Shown here piece by piece: positions 13,143 through 23,051 of a stretch of DNA of 64,000 nt (positions are counted from its first letter, which is position 1; each line of letters opens with the position of its first letter). Location: NCBI GenBank assembly GCA_964617825.1, contig CAZTWL010000005.1, positions 90,392 through 154,391 on the forward strand, read 5' to 3'. Made by a program: the position numbers and the translations under genes. The notes under the pieces were generated by a model, which worked only from the letters and a program-made list of their open reading frames with translations, was not told the origin of the DNA and searched no databases. The stretch comes from VSJD01 sp964617825. GTDB taxonomy: Bacteria; Verrucomicrobiota; Kiritimatiellia; JAAZAB01.

Positions 13143-14006
13143 TCAGGCATAAGCCATCATAATGCGCTTTAGTGCGTCATGGTCAACGGGCTGGGTCCCC
13201 AGCGGTTCCTGCCTGCAGACGGAAAAGCGAGATTCATATGACGGTCCGGTGGACTCGAAGAGCACCCCAACCGGAATCTGCTCGCCCCAGATCATTGCGG
13301 TATCCATTGCCTTGTGCCAATCATGCGGGTCGTACTCCTCCGATAAAGGCACGCAACGGTCATTGTACCACTTAAAAGTATTGATTTTGTTAAAGGAAAC
13401 ACAAGGTTGGAGAATGTCCACCAGAGCGAAGCCCTCGTGCTGGATGGCGCGGCAGATCATACCTGCGAGGTGATCTTCCATTCCGGAAAAACCTCGCGCC
13501 ACAAAGCCAACTTTCATTGCCACGGCGACGGCCACGGGGTTGAACGCGGCCGATTGAACGCCGTGCGGCTGAGCCTTGGTGATAAAGCCTGCATCCGAAG
13601 TCGGACTTGCCTGCCCTTTGGTCAGGCCGTAGACCTGATTGTCATGGACCAGTGCCGTGATGTTGATATTGCGCCTGATGGCCGCCAAAAAATGATTGCC
13701 ACCCTCGCCGTACATACAGCCATCGCCGCTTTCCGCAATCACCTTCAATGCCGAATTGGCAAGTTTCGCGCCCGTGGCCACGGGCAATGCCCGCCCGTGG
13801 AGCCCATTGAACACGTTCGCCTTCAGGTAGTGGGGAGCTTTGGCCGCTTGACCGATCCCCGAGACAAACAGCACTTGGTGCGGAGCAAGGCCGGAAGCCA
13901 ACAACGCCTGTTTCAGGGCCTTAAGTATGCCGAAGTTTCCGCAGCCCGGGCACCAGGCCGTCTCAAAAGCGCCGTAGTCGTTGAGAGTTAACGTGTTGCT
14001 ACGCAT
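13143..14006 (-). CDS. korB: 2-oxoacid:ferredoxin oxidoreductase, beta subunit (KorB type)
   Basis: TPP-binding subunit of a two-subunit 2-oxoacid (probably 2-oxoglutarate) ferredoxin oxidoreductase, 287 residues. Seen: FETAWCPGCGNFGILKALKQ with the Cys pair of the cluster-binding region, the TPP/Mg motif GDGCMYGEGGNHFLAAIRRN...HDNQVYGLTKGQASPTS, and the C-terminal CVSFNKINTFKWY. The start ATG at 14006 overlaps the end of korA by 8 nt, which indicates translational coupling. The 2-oxoglutarate assignment follows the KorAB-type architecture. Pyruvate or branched-chain 2-oxoacids are possible alternatives, but the window already encodes a dedicated pyruvate enzyme. Confidence 0.9.
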   Translation of the reverse strand: MRSNTLTLNDYGAFETAWCPGCGNFGILKALKQALLASGLAPHQVLFVSGIGQAAKAPHYLKANVFNGLHGRALPVATGAKLANSALKVIAESGDGCMYGEGGNHFLAAIRRNINITALVHDNQVYGLTKGQASPTSDAGFITKAQPHGVQSAAFNPVAVAVAMKVGFVARGFSGMEDHLAGMICRAIQHEGFALVDILQPCVSFNKINTFKWYNDRCVPLSEEYDPHDWHKAMDTAMIWGEQIPVGVLFESTGPSYESRFSVCRQEPLGTQPVDHDALKRIMMAYA

Positions 14007-15684
14007 GGTTAAGTCCCTCGCTGATTTGCTCCGGAGTCAAGGGCAACCCGTCATAACGGCTAACCAGGCTGCCGACCGTAAACCCCGATTCTCTGCGGAT
14101 GAGCCGCGCGAACTGGCCCAGGGCGTTCCCTTCCACACACACCACACGGCGTGCTCCCCGCAACCGATGCAGAAACTGTGCGGGCACCAACGGCCACACC
14201 TGAGAAAAGTGGAGTGTGGCCACGTTCTGCCCCGTAGCGCGCATGCCGGCGGCCGCTTCATTGACGGCGCCTTTTGTGGAGCCCCAGTTTAGCAGCAGGA
14301 TATCCGGAGCTTCACTTCCATCGTATTCGGGGGCCACGACGTTATCCGTAAGGACCTTCATTTTGCGCAGCCGCTTCTCAACCATTTTCGTCCGCAACTT
14401 CAAGTCCTCGGTAATATGCCCGTCTTCGTCGTGTTCATCGCTGTCGGCCACGACCAAGTCCTGGCTTGCACCGGGGATCCGACGGGGAGAAACACCCGAT
14501 GCCGTGAGGGCGTACCGCTGATACAACTCCGGCGATGGTATCTGCGGAGGGCGCTCGAGGGCCGCCTCGCCATTCAATTTGAAGGGCAGGACGTCGCGAT
14601 ACGAATCCGCAAGAAACTGATCGGTGAGCAGGAACACCGGGCCCTGGCTTGCATCGGCCAGAGCCAAAGCGCGGTGCATGAGCTCGAAGCACTCTTCGAT
14701 GGAACCGGGGGCGAAGATTGCACGCGGGAATTCGCCGTGGCCAGCGTGCAGCACAAAATCAAGGTCCGCCTGCTCCGTCCGCGTCGGCAGCCCTGTTGCC
14801 GGTCCCGGGCGTTGGGCAACGACAACAACTACCGGCGTCTCAGTCATGGCGGCCAGGCTGACGCCTTCTGTCATCAGCGCGAATCCGCCGCCGGAAGTCA
14901 CCGTCATGCTGCGGCTCCCGGCAAAAGATGCTCCGATGGCCATGTTGATTGCCGCGATTTCGTCTTCGGCCTGCTCAACGATCAGTCCCATCGTGTCGGC
15001 GTGCTTGACAAGGTTTAAGGCAATCGAAGTGGATGGTGACATCGGGTAAAATGCGCAGAACTTGACACCGCCCGCCAGTGCGCCAAGAGCCAGGGCATCG
15101 TTTCCGTTGAGCATGAGCCGGGAGACGGATGTGTCAGCTTGCGCGAGTTTGGGGATAAGCCGAGGCGCCGACTCTGCCCATGCGTACGCCGCATCAACCG
15201 CATTGTGGTTGGCCTCCTCGACGGTAGCGTCTTTGCTGTCGAAATAAGCTGCCACGGCTTCGCTCACGACCGACTTGTCAAGCCCTAGAAGCGCAGCCAC
15301 AACCCCCAAGGCCACGATGTTTTTATATTTTTGGTCCGCCAATTCCTTGAATGGCACGCTCACACACCGAACCGCTTCTGTGGCGGCAGAGGCGTCAATG
15401 ACAACGACCCCATCGGCCTTTAAAACCTCGTCCCGGTGAAGCCGCGCGGTGTTAACATCGAGTGCCACGAGAACGTCGATAGGCACTTGCGGCGCAATTA
15501 CCGGCGCAGCGCCCACACGGATGGAAAAAGTGTTGTGCCCGCCTCGAATGCGAGACATGTAAGTCTGCGTCACGAGGATGTGGCGTCCGCTCCTCACGAG
15601 ACTCCTGGCCAGGAGTTCGCCTACGGTCACAAGCCCCTGACCTGCCTCGCCACCTATGACAACTTGGAGCGTATGTGTATCCAT
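13999..15684 (-). CDS. korA: 2-oxoacid:ferredoxin oxidoreductase, fused gamma-alpha subunit (KorA type)
   Basis: Partner of the beta subunit, 561 residues from the ATG at 15684. The frame continues upstream, but MDTHTLQVVIGGEAGQGLVTVG matches the usual start of the gamma domain. Residues 1-180 are the gamma domain (GGEAGQGL, YMSRIRGGHNTFSIRVG). Residues about 195-560 are the pyrimidine-binding alpha domain (NGNDALALGALAGGVKF, YPMSPSTSIALNL, QAEDEIAAINMAIGASFAG, TSGGGFALMTEG). No separate ferredoxin-like delta subunit is encoded nearby, as in other two-subunit enzymes, so electrons should go directly to a soluble ferredoxin. The ribosome binding site is weak (GAAAG). Confidence 0.9.
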   Translation of the reverse strand: MDTHTLQVVIGGEAGQGLVTVGELLARSLVRSGRHILVTQTYMSRIRGGHNTFSIRVGAAPVIAPQVPIDVLVALDVNTARLHRDEVLKADGVVVIDASAATEAVRCVSVPFKELADQKYKNIVALGVVAALLGLDKSVVSEAVAAYFDSKDATVEEANHNAVDAAYAWAESAPRLIPKLAQADTSVSRLMLNGNDALALGALAGGVKFCAFYPMSPSTSIALNLVKHADTMGLIVEQAEDEIAAINMAIGASFAGSRSMTVTSGGGFALMTEGVSLAAMTETPVVVVVAQRPGPATGLPTRTEQADLDFVLHAGHGEFPRAIFAPGSIEECFELMHRALALADASQGPVFLLTDQFLADSYRDVLPFKLNGEAALERPPQIPSPELYQRYALTASGVSPRRIPGASQDLVVADSDEHDEDGHITEDLKLRTKMVEKRLRKMKVLTDNVVAPEYDGSEAPDILLLNWGSTKGAVNEAAAGMRATGQNVATLHFSQVWPLVPAQFLHRLRGARRVVCVEGNALGQFARLIRRESGFTVGSLVSRYDGLPLTPEQISEGLNHA

Positions 15685-16203
15685 GACTAAATCGACTTTC
15701 TGCTTTCGCTGCAGCGCAATGCCCGGCACAAATGCGCCTGCAGGAATCCGTTGTCTTTGGCTGTGCAGTCCATTCCGGAACATCAGCCATCCGCTGCATT
15801 TTTCACAATCCCGCTCAGCGGTTGGTCAGGCATGAAGCGCTCTATTCAGGCAACGAACACCTTGCGCCCCGCTTTCGCCGACAGCTCGAACCAAACTTGT
15901 TCTCCTGTACTTACAGGTAATATTAGCATCATATATTTTCCTTAGCTATAATAATTTTAAATTATTTATAAATTATGCGATACGCGAACCAATTGCCATG
16001 GGGTATAACCCTGCTGTTGAGGTTGGGGCGTCGCTTTTTGACGCTGGCGATCGCATTAAGGATGAACCAAATGCGTTGTTCTGGTGTAGGAACGACCGGC
16101 CATTTAGCGCGGTTGTCAAAGTTCCGAACGTCCTGTTGCGTATGAAGGAGGACTATGACGGCGTCGAGCCATCGCCCATCTTTCGTCTGTATCCACGGGT
16201 TGA
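15685..16203. other. Intergenic region without a gene
   Basis: No convincing coding region is present. The notable feature is a strongly AT-rich tract at about 15918-15980, in contrast to the GC-rich surroundings. It is a plausible promoter region for korAB on the minus strand, but no clear -35/-10 pair could be assigned. Confidence 0.5.
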
Positions 16204-16950
16204 TTATTTAGAACACCACTGATAACCAACATAAAATGAAGCCGTGTTAGGCCCCGCAAAGTCGCGGCCGGCGGAAAGCAAAAAATGATGCTGTTCGCCG
16301 AAATTGATAATAGCGCCTGCATTAAATCCAGTGCTGCTTTCGCCATCCTTGACATTTGGAGTTTGATGGAAAACTTCGGTGCCCAGGATGAGCTGTTCTG
16401 TTATGTTGCGTTGCACTTCCCAGCCCGTGAACCAGTAATTTTTGTTGTCCGCCCCGGGATTATTCCAGTAGCCTCCTCCGCCATACGTTTTCCATGGGCC
16501 CCAACTTTTCTGAATCCAAAGTGGCAGAAAGACCTGAGTATTGCCGCTTCCCAAACTTTTATTTTCATCGCCGGTTGGAAGCAAGACAATCGGGAAGGAT
16601 CCCACCTGCGGACGTGTGTCGGTCTCCTGGATGAATCTGAACTTGAGGCCTAACTCCATATCGGCAAAACCATAATGGGCTGGCATCCCATCTGGTTTGA
16701 CATAGTCGAGCGGAGCAATCAGATGGATTTGAACATTGGAGACAATCCCGTAATTGAGTTCAACATGAGGCGCCGTGCAAATTGTCTCATCGCGGTCGAA
16801 GCTGCCCTGTGAGGCGGCATACACCTCCCAATGTTTGTATTCCACAGGTTCTGGATCATCGGTTCGAAAAGGGGGCCCGGCAAAAGCGGCGATAGAGCTT
16901 GAGATGCAAATCAGAATAATTATCCAAATGCGATTAACCATGGCGCACAT
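16204..16950 (-). CDS. Putative outer-membrane beta-barrel-type protein of the metal-efflux operon
   Basis: Last gene of the Cus-type operon, about 248 residues. The frame is open to 17055, but a signal peptide (MVNRIWIIILICISSSIAAFAG) starts at the internal ATG at 16941 or 16950, so the longer form would bury it; 16950 is reported. The mature start GPPFRTDDPEPVEYKHWEVY resembles small secreted proteins often found beside CusA/CzcA pumps and annotated only as transporter. The rest alternates short aromatic-rich strands (WIQKSWGPWKTYGGGGYW, NYWFTGWEVQRNITEQLILG) and ends in an aromatic strand (SFYVGYQW), which fits an outer-membrane barrel. The role in metal export is inferred from position only. 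The long form would begin 8 nt after the cusA stop. Confidence 0.7.
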   Translation of the reverse strand: MCAMVNRIWIIILICISSSIAAFAGPPFRTDDPEPVEYKHWEVYAASQGSFDRDETICTAPHVELNYGIVSNVQIHLIAPLDYVKPDGMPAHYGFADMELGLKFRFIQETDTRPQVGSFPIVLLPTGDENKSLGSGNTQVFLPLWIQKSWGPWKTYGGGGYWNNPGADNKNYWFTGWEVQRNITEQLILGTEVFHQTPNVKDGESSTGFNAGAIINFGEQHHFLLSAGRDFAGPNTASFYVGYQWCSK

Positions 16951-17063
16951 CTTGATTTTCGCGGGTCCAAGAATGTAAAAGATGGCCGATGCTCCGGTCA
17001 ACGTCAGGTCGACCGGCCTGGTTGGCAGCACTGCTTTATGTTTCTTCTCAAGCATATTTCAGG

Positions 17064-20000
17064 CTAACTTTCAATCGGCTCCGTCTTGATCTGTCGTGAA
17101 CGCCAGAGAAAGTAGATTGCGGGATAGACCAGCAGCTCCATGATAAACGAGGTGAGCAACCCTCCGACCATCGGCGCGGCGACCCGCTTCATCATGTCGG
17201 CCCCCGTGCCCAGCGACCACATGATGGGCATGAGGCCCATGGAGGCCGCGGCAACGGTCATCATTTTCGGACGAATGCGTTTGACCGCGCCATGGATGAT
17301 GGCTTCTTGAAGATCGGCAAGGCCGCGCAGGCGGCCTTGCTTCCTGGCCTCGTCATAGGATAGATCCAGGAAAAGCAACATGAAAACGCCGGTCTCCGCA
17401 TCCAGTCCCATCAATGCGATCATTCCAACCCATGCGGCAATGGAGACGTTGTAGCCCAGGGCATACATCAGCCAGATGGCGCCAATCATCGAAAACGGCA
17501 CGGCCAGCATAACGATCGCCGCTTTGAACACCGAATGCGTGTTCATATACAGCAGGAGGAAAATGAGCAGGATGGTGATGGGAACGATGATCTTAAGGCG
17601 CTCGCGCACACGCAGTATGCTCTCGTATTGTCCGCTCCAGCCGAGGGAATAGCCGGTGGGCAATTTTAATTCTTTGGCTACGGCCTGCTTGGCCTCTTCG
17701 ACGTAGCCGCCGATGTCGCGGCCGGCGACATCGACGTAAACATAGCCGGCGAGCATGCCGTTTTCGTTGCGGATCATGGCCGGACCGTTAACCAGGCGGA
17801 TATCGGCCACCTCAACGACCGGCACCTGTGCGCCATTGCGGGTGGTTACGAGCACGCGTTCGAGATGATCGAGTTCGTCCCGCAGGTCGCGCGGGTACCG
17901 GAGGTTGATGGTGTAGCGCTCGCGGCCTTCAATCGTGGTGGAAATGGTCTCGCCGCCGATAGCTGTCATGACGACCGTATGTAAGTCATCCAGGGTCAAT
18001 CCGTAACGGGCCAGCGCCTCGCGTTTCGGCACGAAATCAACGAAAAATCCGCCGGCGGCGCGTTCGGCATAAATACTGCGTGTGCCGGGCACTTTACGGA
18101 GGATCGTTTCAATCCGCGCGCCGATACTCTGGATCGTGTCGAGATTCGCGCCGTAGACTTTGATGCCGATAGGCGTGCGCACACCCGTTGAGAGCATGTC
18201 GATACGGCCTTTGATCGGCATGGTCCAGGCGTTGACGTTGCCGGGAATTTGCAGGGCGCGATCCATCTCGCCAACCAAATCTTCCCAGGAAATATGCGCC
18301 GGCCAGATCTGTCGGAAGATGGCCGCCAGCGGTTTCGGTGCCCAGGAAGAATACCAGCGCTGTTTGGCGCGCCACTCGGACGGCGGCTTGAGCACCACGG
18401 TTGTCTCCATCATGGAGAACGGCGCCGGGTCGGTCGAAGTGTCGGCGCGGCCGGCTTTGCCGAACACGGAGACCACTTCCGGGAAGGTCTTCAGAATGCG
18501 GTCCTCGATTTCCATGAGCCTTTGCGCTTCAGTGACGGAAATGCCGGGCAGGGTGGTAGGCATGTAGAGAATCACGCCTTCGTTCAGCGGCGGCATGAAT
18601 TCGTGGCCCAACTTCAGGTAGACCGGCACGGTCGAGACCACGATTGCGACTGCCAGGGCGATGGTGAATTTCGGGTGGCGCAACACCCAGCGGCAGGGCC
18701 GTTCGTACAACGCAAACAGCACGCGGCTGACGGGATGTTTTTCCTCGGGATAGTATTTGCCGATGGCGATGGCATTGACGATCCATGCCAGCCAGTGAGG
18801 GCGGAAGCGAAACGGGTTCATGCGCGTAAAAAGCATGCGCACGGCGGGATCCAATGTGATTGCCAGCAGGGCCGCCAGTGCGATGGCCAGGGTTTTGGTG
18901 TAGGCCAAGGGCTTGAACAAACGTCCCTCCTGCTCGATGAGCGTGAAAATTGGGAGGAACGCCACTGCAATCACCAGCAGAGAGAAGAAGACCGAGGGCG
19001 CTACTTCCATGAGAGCCTCCAGCCGGATTTTGTGGAAGTCTTCGCGGCTTCCCCCCTCCTGCCAACGCTCCAGTTTTTTGTAGGCGTTTTCCACCTCAAC
19101 GATGGCGCCATCCACGAGCACGCCGATTGAAATGGCGATGCCGGCCAGGCTCATAATGTTGGAAGTGATCCCCAGCATGTACATGGGGATAAAGACCAGC
19201 ACGACGGAGATGGGGATCGTAATGATCGGGACAATGGCCGAGGGGATGTGCCAGAGGAAAAAGAGAATCACCAGGCTGACGATAATCATTGCCAGGATTA
19301 GTTCGTGTTTGAGATTATCGACGGATTCCCGGATCAATCCCGAACGGTCATAGGTGGTGACGATCTCGACGCCTTCGGGCAATGAGGGCTTCAATTCCGC
19401 TAATTTGGCTTTCACGCGCTTGATGACGTTCAATGCGTTTTCGCCGTGGCGCATGACGACAATTGCGCCGACCGTATCGCCTTTGCCGTCCAGGTCGGTG
19501 ATGCCGCGGCGGAGCTGCGGACCGAGCTGGATGTCGGCCACATCCCGCAACAGTACCGGTGTGCCTTTCGGATTGGTCTTGACCACAGCCTGGCCGAGAG
19601 CTTCCGTGTCTTGCACGTAACCGCGGCCCCGCACCATGTATTCGCGTCCGCTCCATTCGATTAAGCGACCGCCAACCTCGTTGTTGTTTTTGCGGATTGC
19701 CTCGACAAGCTCCATTATCGACAAGCCGTAGTTTTGCAGGCGATTGGGGTCAATTGTCACCTGGTACTGCTTCTGAAAGCCGCCAATTCCGGCAACTTCG
19801 GCGACGCCGGGAACACTTTGAATGGCGTAGCGCAGATTCCAGTCCTGGAAGCTGCGCAGCTCGGCCAGGTTGTGTTTGCCGGATTTGTCTACCAGCGCGT
19901 ATTCGAAGACCCAGCCGACACCCGTTGCATCCGGGCCGAGTTCGGGGGTTACGCCGGATGGCAGGGCGCTGCCGATTTTCTGCATGTATTCCAAAACGCG

Positions 20001-20321
20001 CGAGCGCGCCCAGTAGATGTCCGTACCGTCCTGAAAAACGACGTAGACATACGAGAACCCGAAATCCGAAAACCCGCGAACACTCTTCACCTTCGGTGTG
20101 CCCAATAATGCGGTGACGATCGGATACGTGACCTGGTCCTCAATAATGTCCGGACTGCGGTCCCATTTTGTATAGACGATTACCTGCGTGTCAGAAAGAT
20201 CGGGAATCGCATCCAGGCGGATGTGCTTCATCGTGTAGATTGAATACACCACTGCGGCGGCCACCAAACCGATCACCAGGATGCGGTTGTGTGCGCTGAA
20301 TTCGATGATCTTCTTGATCAT
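17064..20321 (-). CDS. CusA/CzcA-family heavy-metal efflux RND permease
   Basis: Inner-membrane proton-driven pump of the heavy-metal RND class, 1085 residues (family about 1030-1080). Seen: N-terminal helix and porter start (LDAIPDLSDTQVIVYTKW), the GWVFEYAL segment, the TM block around residues 335-500 (LAGIAISIGVLVDGAIVEVENAYKKLE, where the Asp in the TM4-type motif is the expected proton relay), and the C-terminal block with GLDAETGVFMLLFLDLSYDEA. Its overall pattern is closest to the monovalent Cu/Ag subgroup. It starts 3 nt after the adaptor gene, in the order outer-membrane channel, adaptor, pump, accessory protein. Substrate (Cu+/Ag+ rather than Co/Zn/Cd) is an inference. Confidence 0.93.
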   Translation of the reverse strand: MIKKIIEFSAHNRILVIGLVAAAVVYSIYTMKHIRLDAIPDLSDTQVIVYTKWDRSPDIIEDQVTYPIVTALLGTPKVKSVRGFSDFGFSYVYVVFQDGTDIYWARSRVLEYMQKIGSALPSGVTPELGPDATGVGWVFEYALVDKSGKHNLAELRSFQDWNLRYAIQSVPGVAEVAGIGGFQKQYQVTIDPNRLQNYGLSIMELVEAIRKNNNEVGGRLIEWSGREYMVRGRGYVQDTEALGQAVVKTNPKGTPVLLRDVADIQLGPQLRRGITDLDGKGDTVGAIVVMRHGENALNVIKRVKAKLAELKPSLPEGVEIVTTYDRSGLIRESVDNLKHELILAMIIVSLVILFFLWHIPSAIVPIITIPISVVLVFIPMYMLGITSNIMSLAGIAISIGVLVDGAIVEVENAYKKLERWQEGGSREDFHKIRLEALMEVAPSVFFSLLVIAVAFLPIFTLIEQEGRLFKPLAYTKTLAIALAALLAITLDPAVRMLFTRMNPFRFRPHWLAWIVNAIAIGKYYPEEKHPVSRVLFALYERPCRWVLRHPKFTIALAVAIVVSTVPVYLKLGHEFMPPLNEGVILYMPTTLPGISVTEAQRLMEIEDRILKTFPEVVSVFGKAGRADTSTDPAPFSMMETTVVLKPPSEWRAKQRWYSSWAPKPLAAIFRQIWPAHISWEDLVGEMDRALQIPGNVNAWTMPIKGRIDMLSTGVRTPIGIKVYGANLDTIQSIGARIETILRKVPGTRSIYAERAAGGFFVDFVPKREALARYGLTLDDLHTVVMTAIGGETISTTIEGRERYTINLRYPRDLRDELDHLERVLVTTRNGAQVPVVEVADIRLVNGPAMIRNENGMLAGYVYVDVAGRDIGGYVEEAKQAVAKELKLPTGYSLGWSGQYESILRVRERLKIIVPITILLIFLLLYMNTHSVFKAAIVMLAVPFSMIGAIWLMYALGYNVSIAAWVGMIALMGLDAETGVFMLLFLDLSYDEARKQGRLRGLADLQEAIIHGAVKRIRPKMMTVAAASMGLMPIMWSLGTGADMMKRVAAPMVGGLLTSFIMELLVYPAIYFLWRSRQIKTEPIES

Positions 20322-20324
20322 GGT

Positions 20325-21689
20325 TTATTTCTCAGTCAGCGATTCGAGCGCGGCACGCATCGACGATTCCGAGTCCAGGAGGAAGTTGGCGGAGGTAACG
20401 ACCTTGTCGCCGGCACTGAGGCCGGAGACCACTTCGTAACAGCCGTCGCCGCGCACGCCCAGCTTGATCTCGGTAGGGATGAGTTTGTCGCCGGCGCCCT
20501 CGCGGAAAACGTAACTGTGCAGGCCAGTACGCAGAACTGCCTGTTCGGGAACAAGCAGCCGCTCGCCCAGTTCGTAGCGCAAATGCGCATTGGCGTACAT
20601 TTCCGGTTTGAGCGCCGCATCGGGATTATCGATCTCCAGGCGTGCCCGCAACGTACGGGTTTCGGGATCGAGCGTCGGCATTATGAAACTGACTATGCCT
20701 TTGAACACTTTATCAGGCCAATAAGGCAGCGTGATCTCCATCGCCATGCCGGTCTTAACGTAAGGCAGGTCGGATGCGTAGATGTCGGCGTCGGCCCAGA
20801 CATGGGTCAGGTCGCCTACCACCATTAACGGCTCGCCGGGCATGATCTTATGGCCGGGTAGCACCATGCGTTCCAGTACCCAGCCGCTGGCCGGTGAGTT
20901 CAGCGTCAGGAACTTCTCGGCGTGGCCGGTTTCCGCCAGCCGCTCAATCTGTTTATCGCTAATGTCCCAGTTTTCCAGGCGCCGCCGTGCGCCGGCCACC
21001 AGCGCTTCTCCGCCGCCGGCGGCAGCGGGATTGCCCTTGGCAAGTTGTTTGCGCGCGCGTACCGCGGTCAAATACTCGTCCTGAGCCGACATCAACTCCG
21101 GGCTGTAAATCGTCAGAAGCGGCTCGTCTTTCTTCACCGTCTGGCCGGTGGTGGCCACGAAGAGCTTGTTGACCCAGCCCTCGACTTTGGCGGTCACTTG
21201 ATACAACCGCGTTTCGTCCGCCAGGATACGCGCCGAGGTGCGCACATCTCTGGTCAACGGACGTTTTTCCACCATGCTGAAAGCAAGTCCCATGCGTTGG
21301 CGGGCATCGGGCGTGAGGGAGACCATCGCCAACCCGGATGGGGTTTTCGCGGCGGATGTTTCCACCTCGGACGGCGCCAGATCCATTCCCCGCGAGTCTT
21401 TGCCGGGCTTGTCGCTGACCTCGTTGGGATTCATGGTGGAACGATACATGGTCGTTGTGCCGGCGGCGGCAGGGTTTTTCTTGGCCTCTTCGGTCGGTAC
21501 CAGACGCATCCCGCAGATTGGGCAATCACCCGGCTTGTCGGATACCACGGCCGGGTGCATTGGGCAGTGATATTGGGCGATTTTGGCCGCTTCGTGTTGG
21601 CGGCTACCCTTGCTGCAGCCCATGGGCAGCAGGGCGGCGCCGATTGTCAGGCTTAGCAAAGCCGCAATTATAAATAGGCGTGTTTTCAT
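20325..21689 (-). CDS. CusB-like periplasmic adaptor with N-terminal heavy-metal-binding motifs
   Basis: Membrane-fusion subunit bridging the pump and the outer-membrane channel, 454 residues. A lipoprotein leader ends in LLPMGC (acylated Cys at residue 25). Residues about 40-65 carry the heavy-metal-binding motif YHCPMHPAVVSDKPGDCPICGMRL. A second related block follows (YRSTMNPNEVSDKPGKDSRG), lacking the Cys pair, as commonly seen in CusB relatives. Then come the barrel-sandwich hybrid (EGWVNKLFVATTGQTVKKDEPLL), an alpha-hairpin with a Lys/Ala-rich coil, and beta-barrel segments. The ATG overlaps the stop of the upstream TolC-like gene (ATGA), with a GGAG site inside that gene. Confidence 0.92.
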   Translation of the reverse strand: MKTRLFIIAALLSLTIGAALLPMGCSKGSRQHEAAKIAQYHCPMHPAVVSDKPGDCPICGMRLVPTEEAKKNPAAAGTTTMYRSTMNPNEVSDKPGKDSRGMDLAPSEVETSAAKTPSGLAMVSLTPDARQRMGLAFSMVEKRPLTRDVRTSARILADETRLYQVTAKVEGWVNKLFVATTGQTVKKDEPLLTIYSPELMSAQDEYLTAVRARKQLAKGNPAAAGGGEALVAGARRRLENWDISDKQIERLAETGHAEKFLTLNSPASGWVLERMVLPGHKIMPGEPLMVVGDLTHVWADADIYASDLPYVKTGMAMEITLPYWPDKVFKGIVSFIMPTLDPETRTLRARLEIDNPDAALKPEMYANAHLRYELGERLLVPEQAVLRTGLHSYVFREGAGDKLIPTEIKLGVRGDGCYEVVSGLSAGDKVVTSANFLLDSESSMRAALESLTEK

Positions 21690-22975
21690 TTGCGGGTTTC
21701 TCCTTGCGCTGCGTTCGGCGACAAGCTGTCGCCCACGGCCTGTTCCAGCCGGGCGATTTGAACGCCAACATTACCCTCGGCCATGGCGGTCATGGAGCGT
21801 GCATTCAGCAGGAAGCGCTCGCTTTCCAGCAAATCGAGAAAGCCAACCTGGCCGGTGCGATAGCCTGCCTCGCTGGCATTGAACCTGGCGATGGCCTGGG
21901 GAATGAGCGCCTGCTGATATAATTGCAGCGATTGCCGGGACTTGACGACATTGACCTGCGCCTGCTGGACCTCCTGCAGGACTCGATTGTTGACGGCTTT
22001 CAGCGCGGCCTCGTTCGCGGCTATCGTTTTTTCCGCTTCCCGCACTCCCGCGCGGTATTTTCCTTGCCAAACAGGAAGCTCCAAGCCGATCATAAACATG
22101 GCCATATCCGGCGAATCGCTATACGAGCGATATTCCAGGCCAAGACTGTAATCCGGAAAATATTCACGCGCCATCAGGCGCCGCGCCGTCCGTGCGCGCT
22201 CCAATTCTGCCCGGGCCCGTCCAATTTCCGGCCGCTGTCTTGCCGCCAAGCTTTGGAGTTGATCGAGAGTGCTTTCCGGGCCAAAGGCAAAGGGGGTTGG
22301 GTTCTCTGCCAATACCAGAGGCGTGCCGGGATCGCAATCCATTAATACGTTCAGTTTCGATTGCAACGAATTGTCGCTGGTTTCCAATTCCAGGAGGCGC
22401 TGGCTCAGCATGGTTTGCTCAGCCTGGACCTTGAGCAAATCTGCCTGCGGAGCCTTGCCGGATGCGTAAACGGTTTTAACCACTGACTCCAGCTGTTGCA
22501 GCACGTCCGCTTCCTTGCGAGTGATGCGCATTACCTGTCGGACAGCCCGCAGTTCATAATAGGTTTCCTTGACCTCCCGAACTGTCTCGCGGACAAGCGC
22601 GCCATAGTCCTGTTCCATGACAAGCGCATCCTGGGCGGCGACATGCTCACGCAGCGAGCGCTTCCCGAACCACGGGAAAGCCTGCTGCACTTCAAAACGT
22701 TTTTCTTCCGTGTTCGGAAAGTTGCCGATGCTGGCGCCATCCATGCCTTTATAAGTAAATATCGGGTTTGCAAGGGCGCCCGTTTGTGACGGACGCTCGC
22801 GGGCGGCTTCCCAATTTCCACGGCCGGCGCGCAGCTGCGGACTGGCGGTCATTGCCCTGTCAATCAACTGCTGGAGTGTAAAACCGCCGGCCGGATCTTG
22901 TGCCCGGACGTTTGGTATATTACCCCAAATCAAGGTCACCAGGAATATTGCAGCGCTGCGGTTAAAAATTATCAT
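21686..22975 (-). CDS. TolC-family outer-membrane channel of the metal-efflux operon
   Basis: Outer-membrane efflux channel, 429 residues from the ATG at 22975. The longer open frame would add an unlikely MKWTKHCCCYYN stretch. The chosen start has an AAAGGA site and gives a clean signal peptide (MIIFNRSAAIFLVTLIWGNIPNVRA). Two copies of the outer-membrane efflux repeat are visible (LQQLIDRAMTASPQLRAGRGNWEAA near the start, STLDQLQSLAARQRPEIGRARAELERA in the middle), with long helical Ala/Arg/Gln-rich stretches. First gene of the four-gene Cus-type operon. Its upstream region holds a palindrome-ended repeat element about 75 nt away. Confidence 0.9.
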   Translation of the reverse strand: MIIFNRSAAIFLVTLIWGNIPNVRAQDPAGGFTLQQLIDRAMTASPQLRAGRGNWEAARERPSQTGALANPIFTYKGMDGASIGNFPNTEEKRFEVQQAFPWFGKRSLREHVAAQDALVMEQDYGALVRETVREVKETYYELRAVRQVMRITRKEADVLQQLESVVKTVYASGKAPQADLLKVQAEQTMLSQRLLELETSDNSLQSKLNVLMDCDPGTPLVLAENPTPFAFGPESTLDQLQSLAARQRPEIGRARAELERARTARRLMAREYFPDYSLGLEYRSYSDSPDMAMFMIGLELPVWQGKYRAGVREAEKTIAANEAALKAVNNRVLQEVQQAQVNVVKSRQSLQLYQQALIPQAIARFNASEAGYRTGQVGFLDLLESERFLLNARSMTAMAEGNVGVQIARLEQAVGDSLSPNAAQGETRK

Positions 22976-23051
22976 GGAGAGCGCCGTCCTTTCGCGTTTA
23001 TTATAATAGCAACAACAATGTTTTGTCCACTTCATATGGTTTCAATCAGCT

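Noticed and set aside
15998..16222. 74-codon plus-strand frame in the gap before the metal operon
   Set aside because: No ribosome binding site, overlaps the end of the outer-membrane-type gene on the other strand and shows no motif.
20325..21689. Broken second heavy-metal-binding domain in the CusB-like adaptor
   Set aside because: The Cys-less YRSTMNPNE block is a common form in CusB relatives, so it is not evidence of decay.
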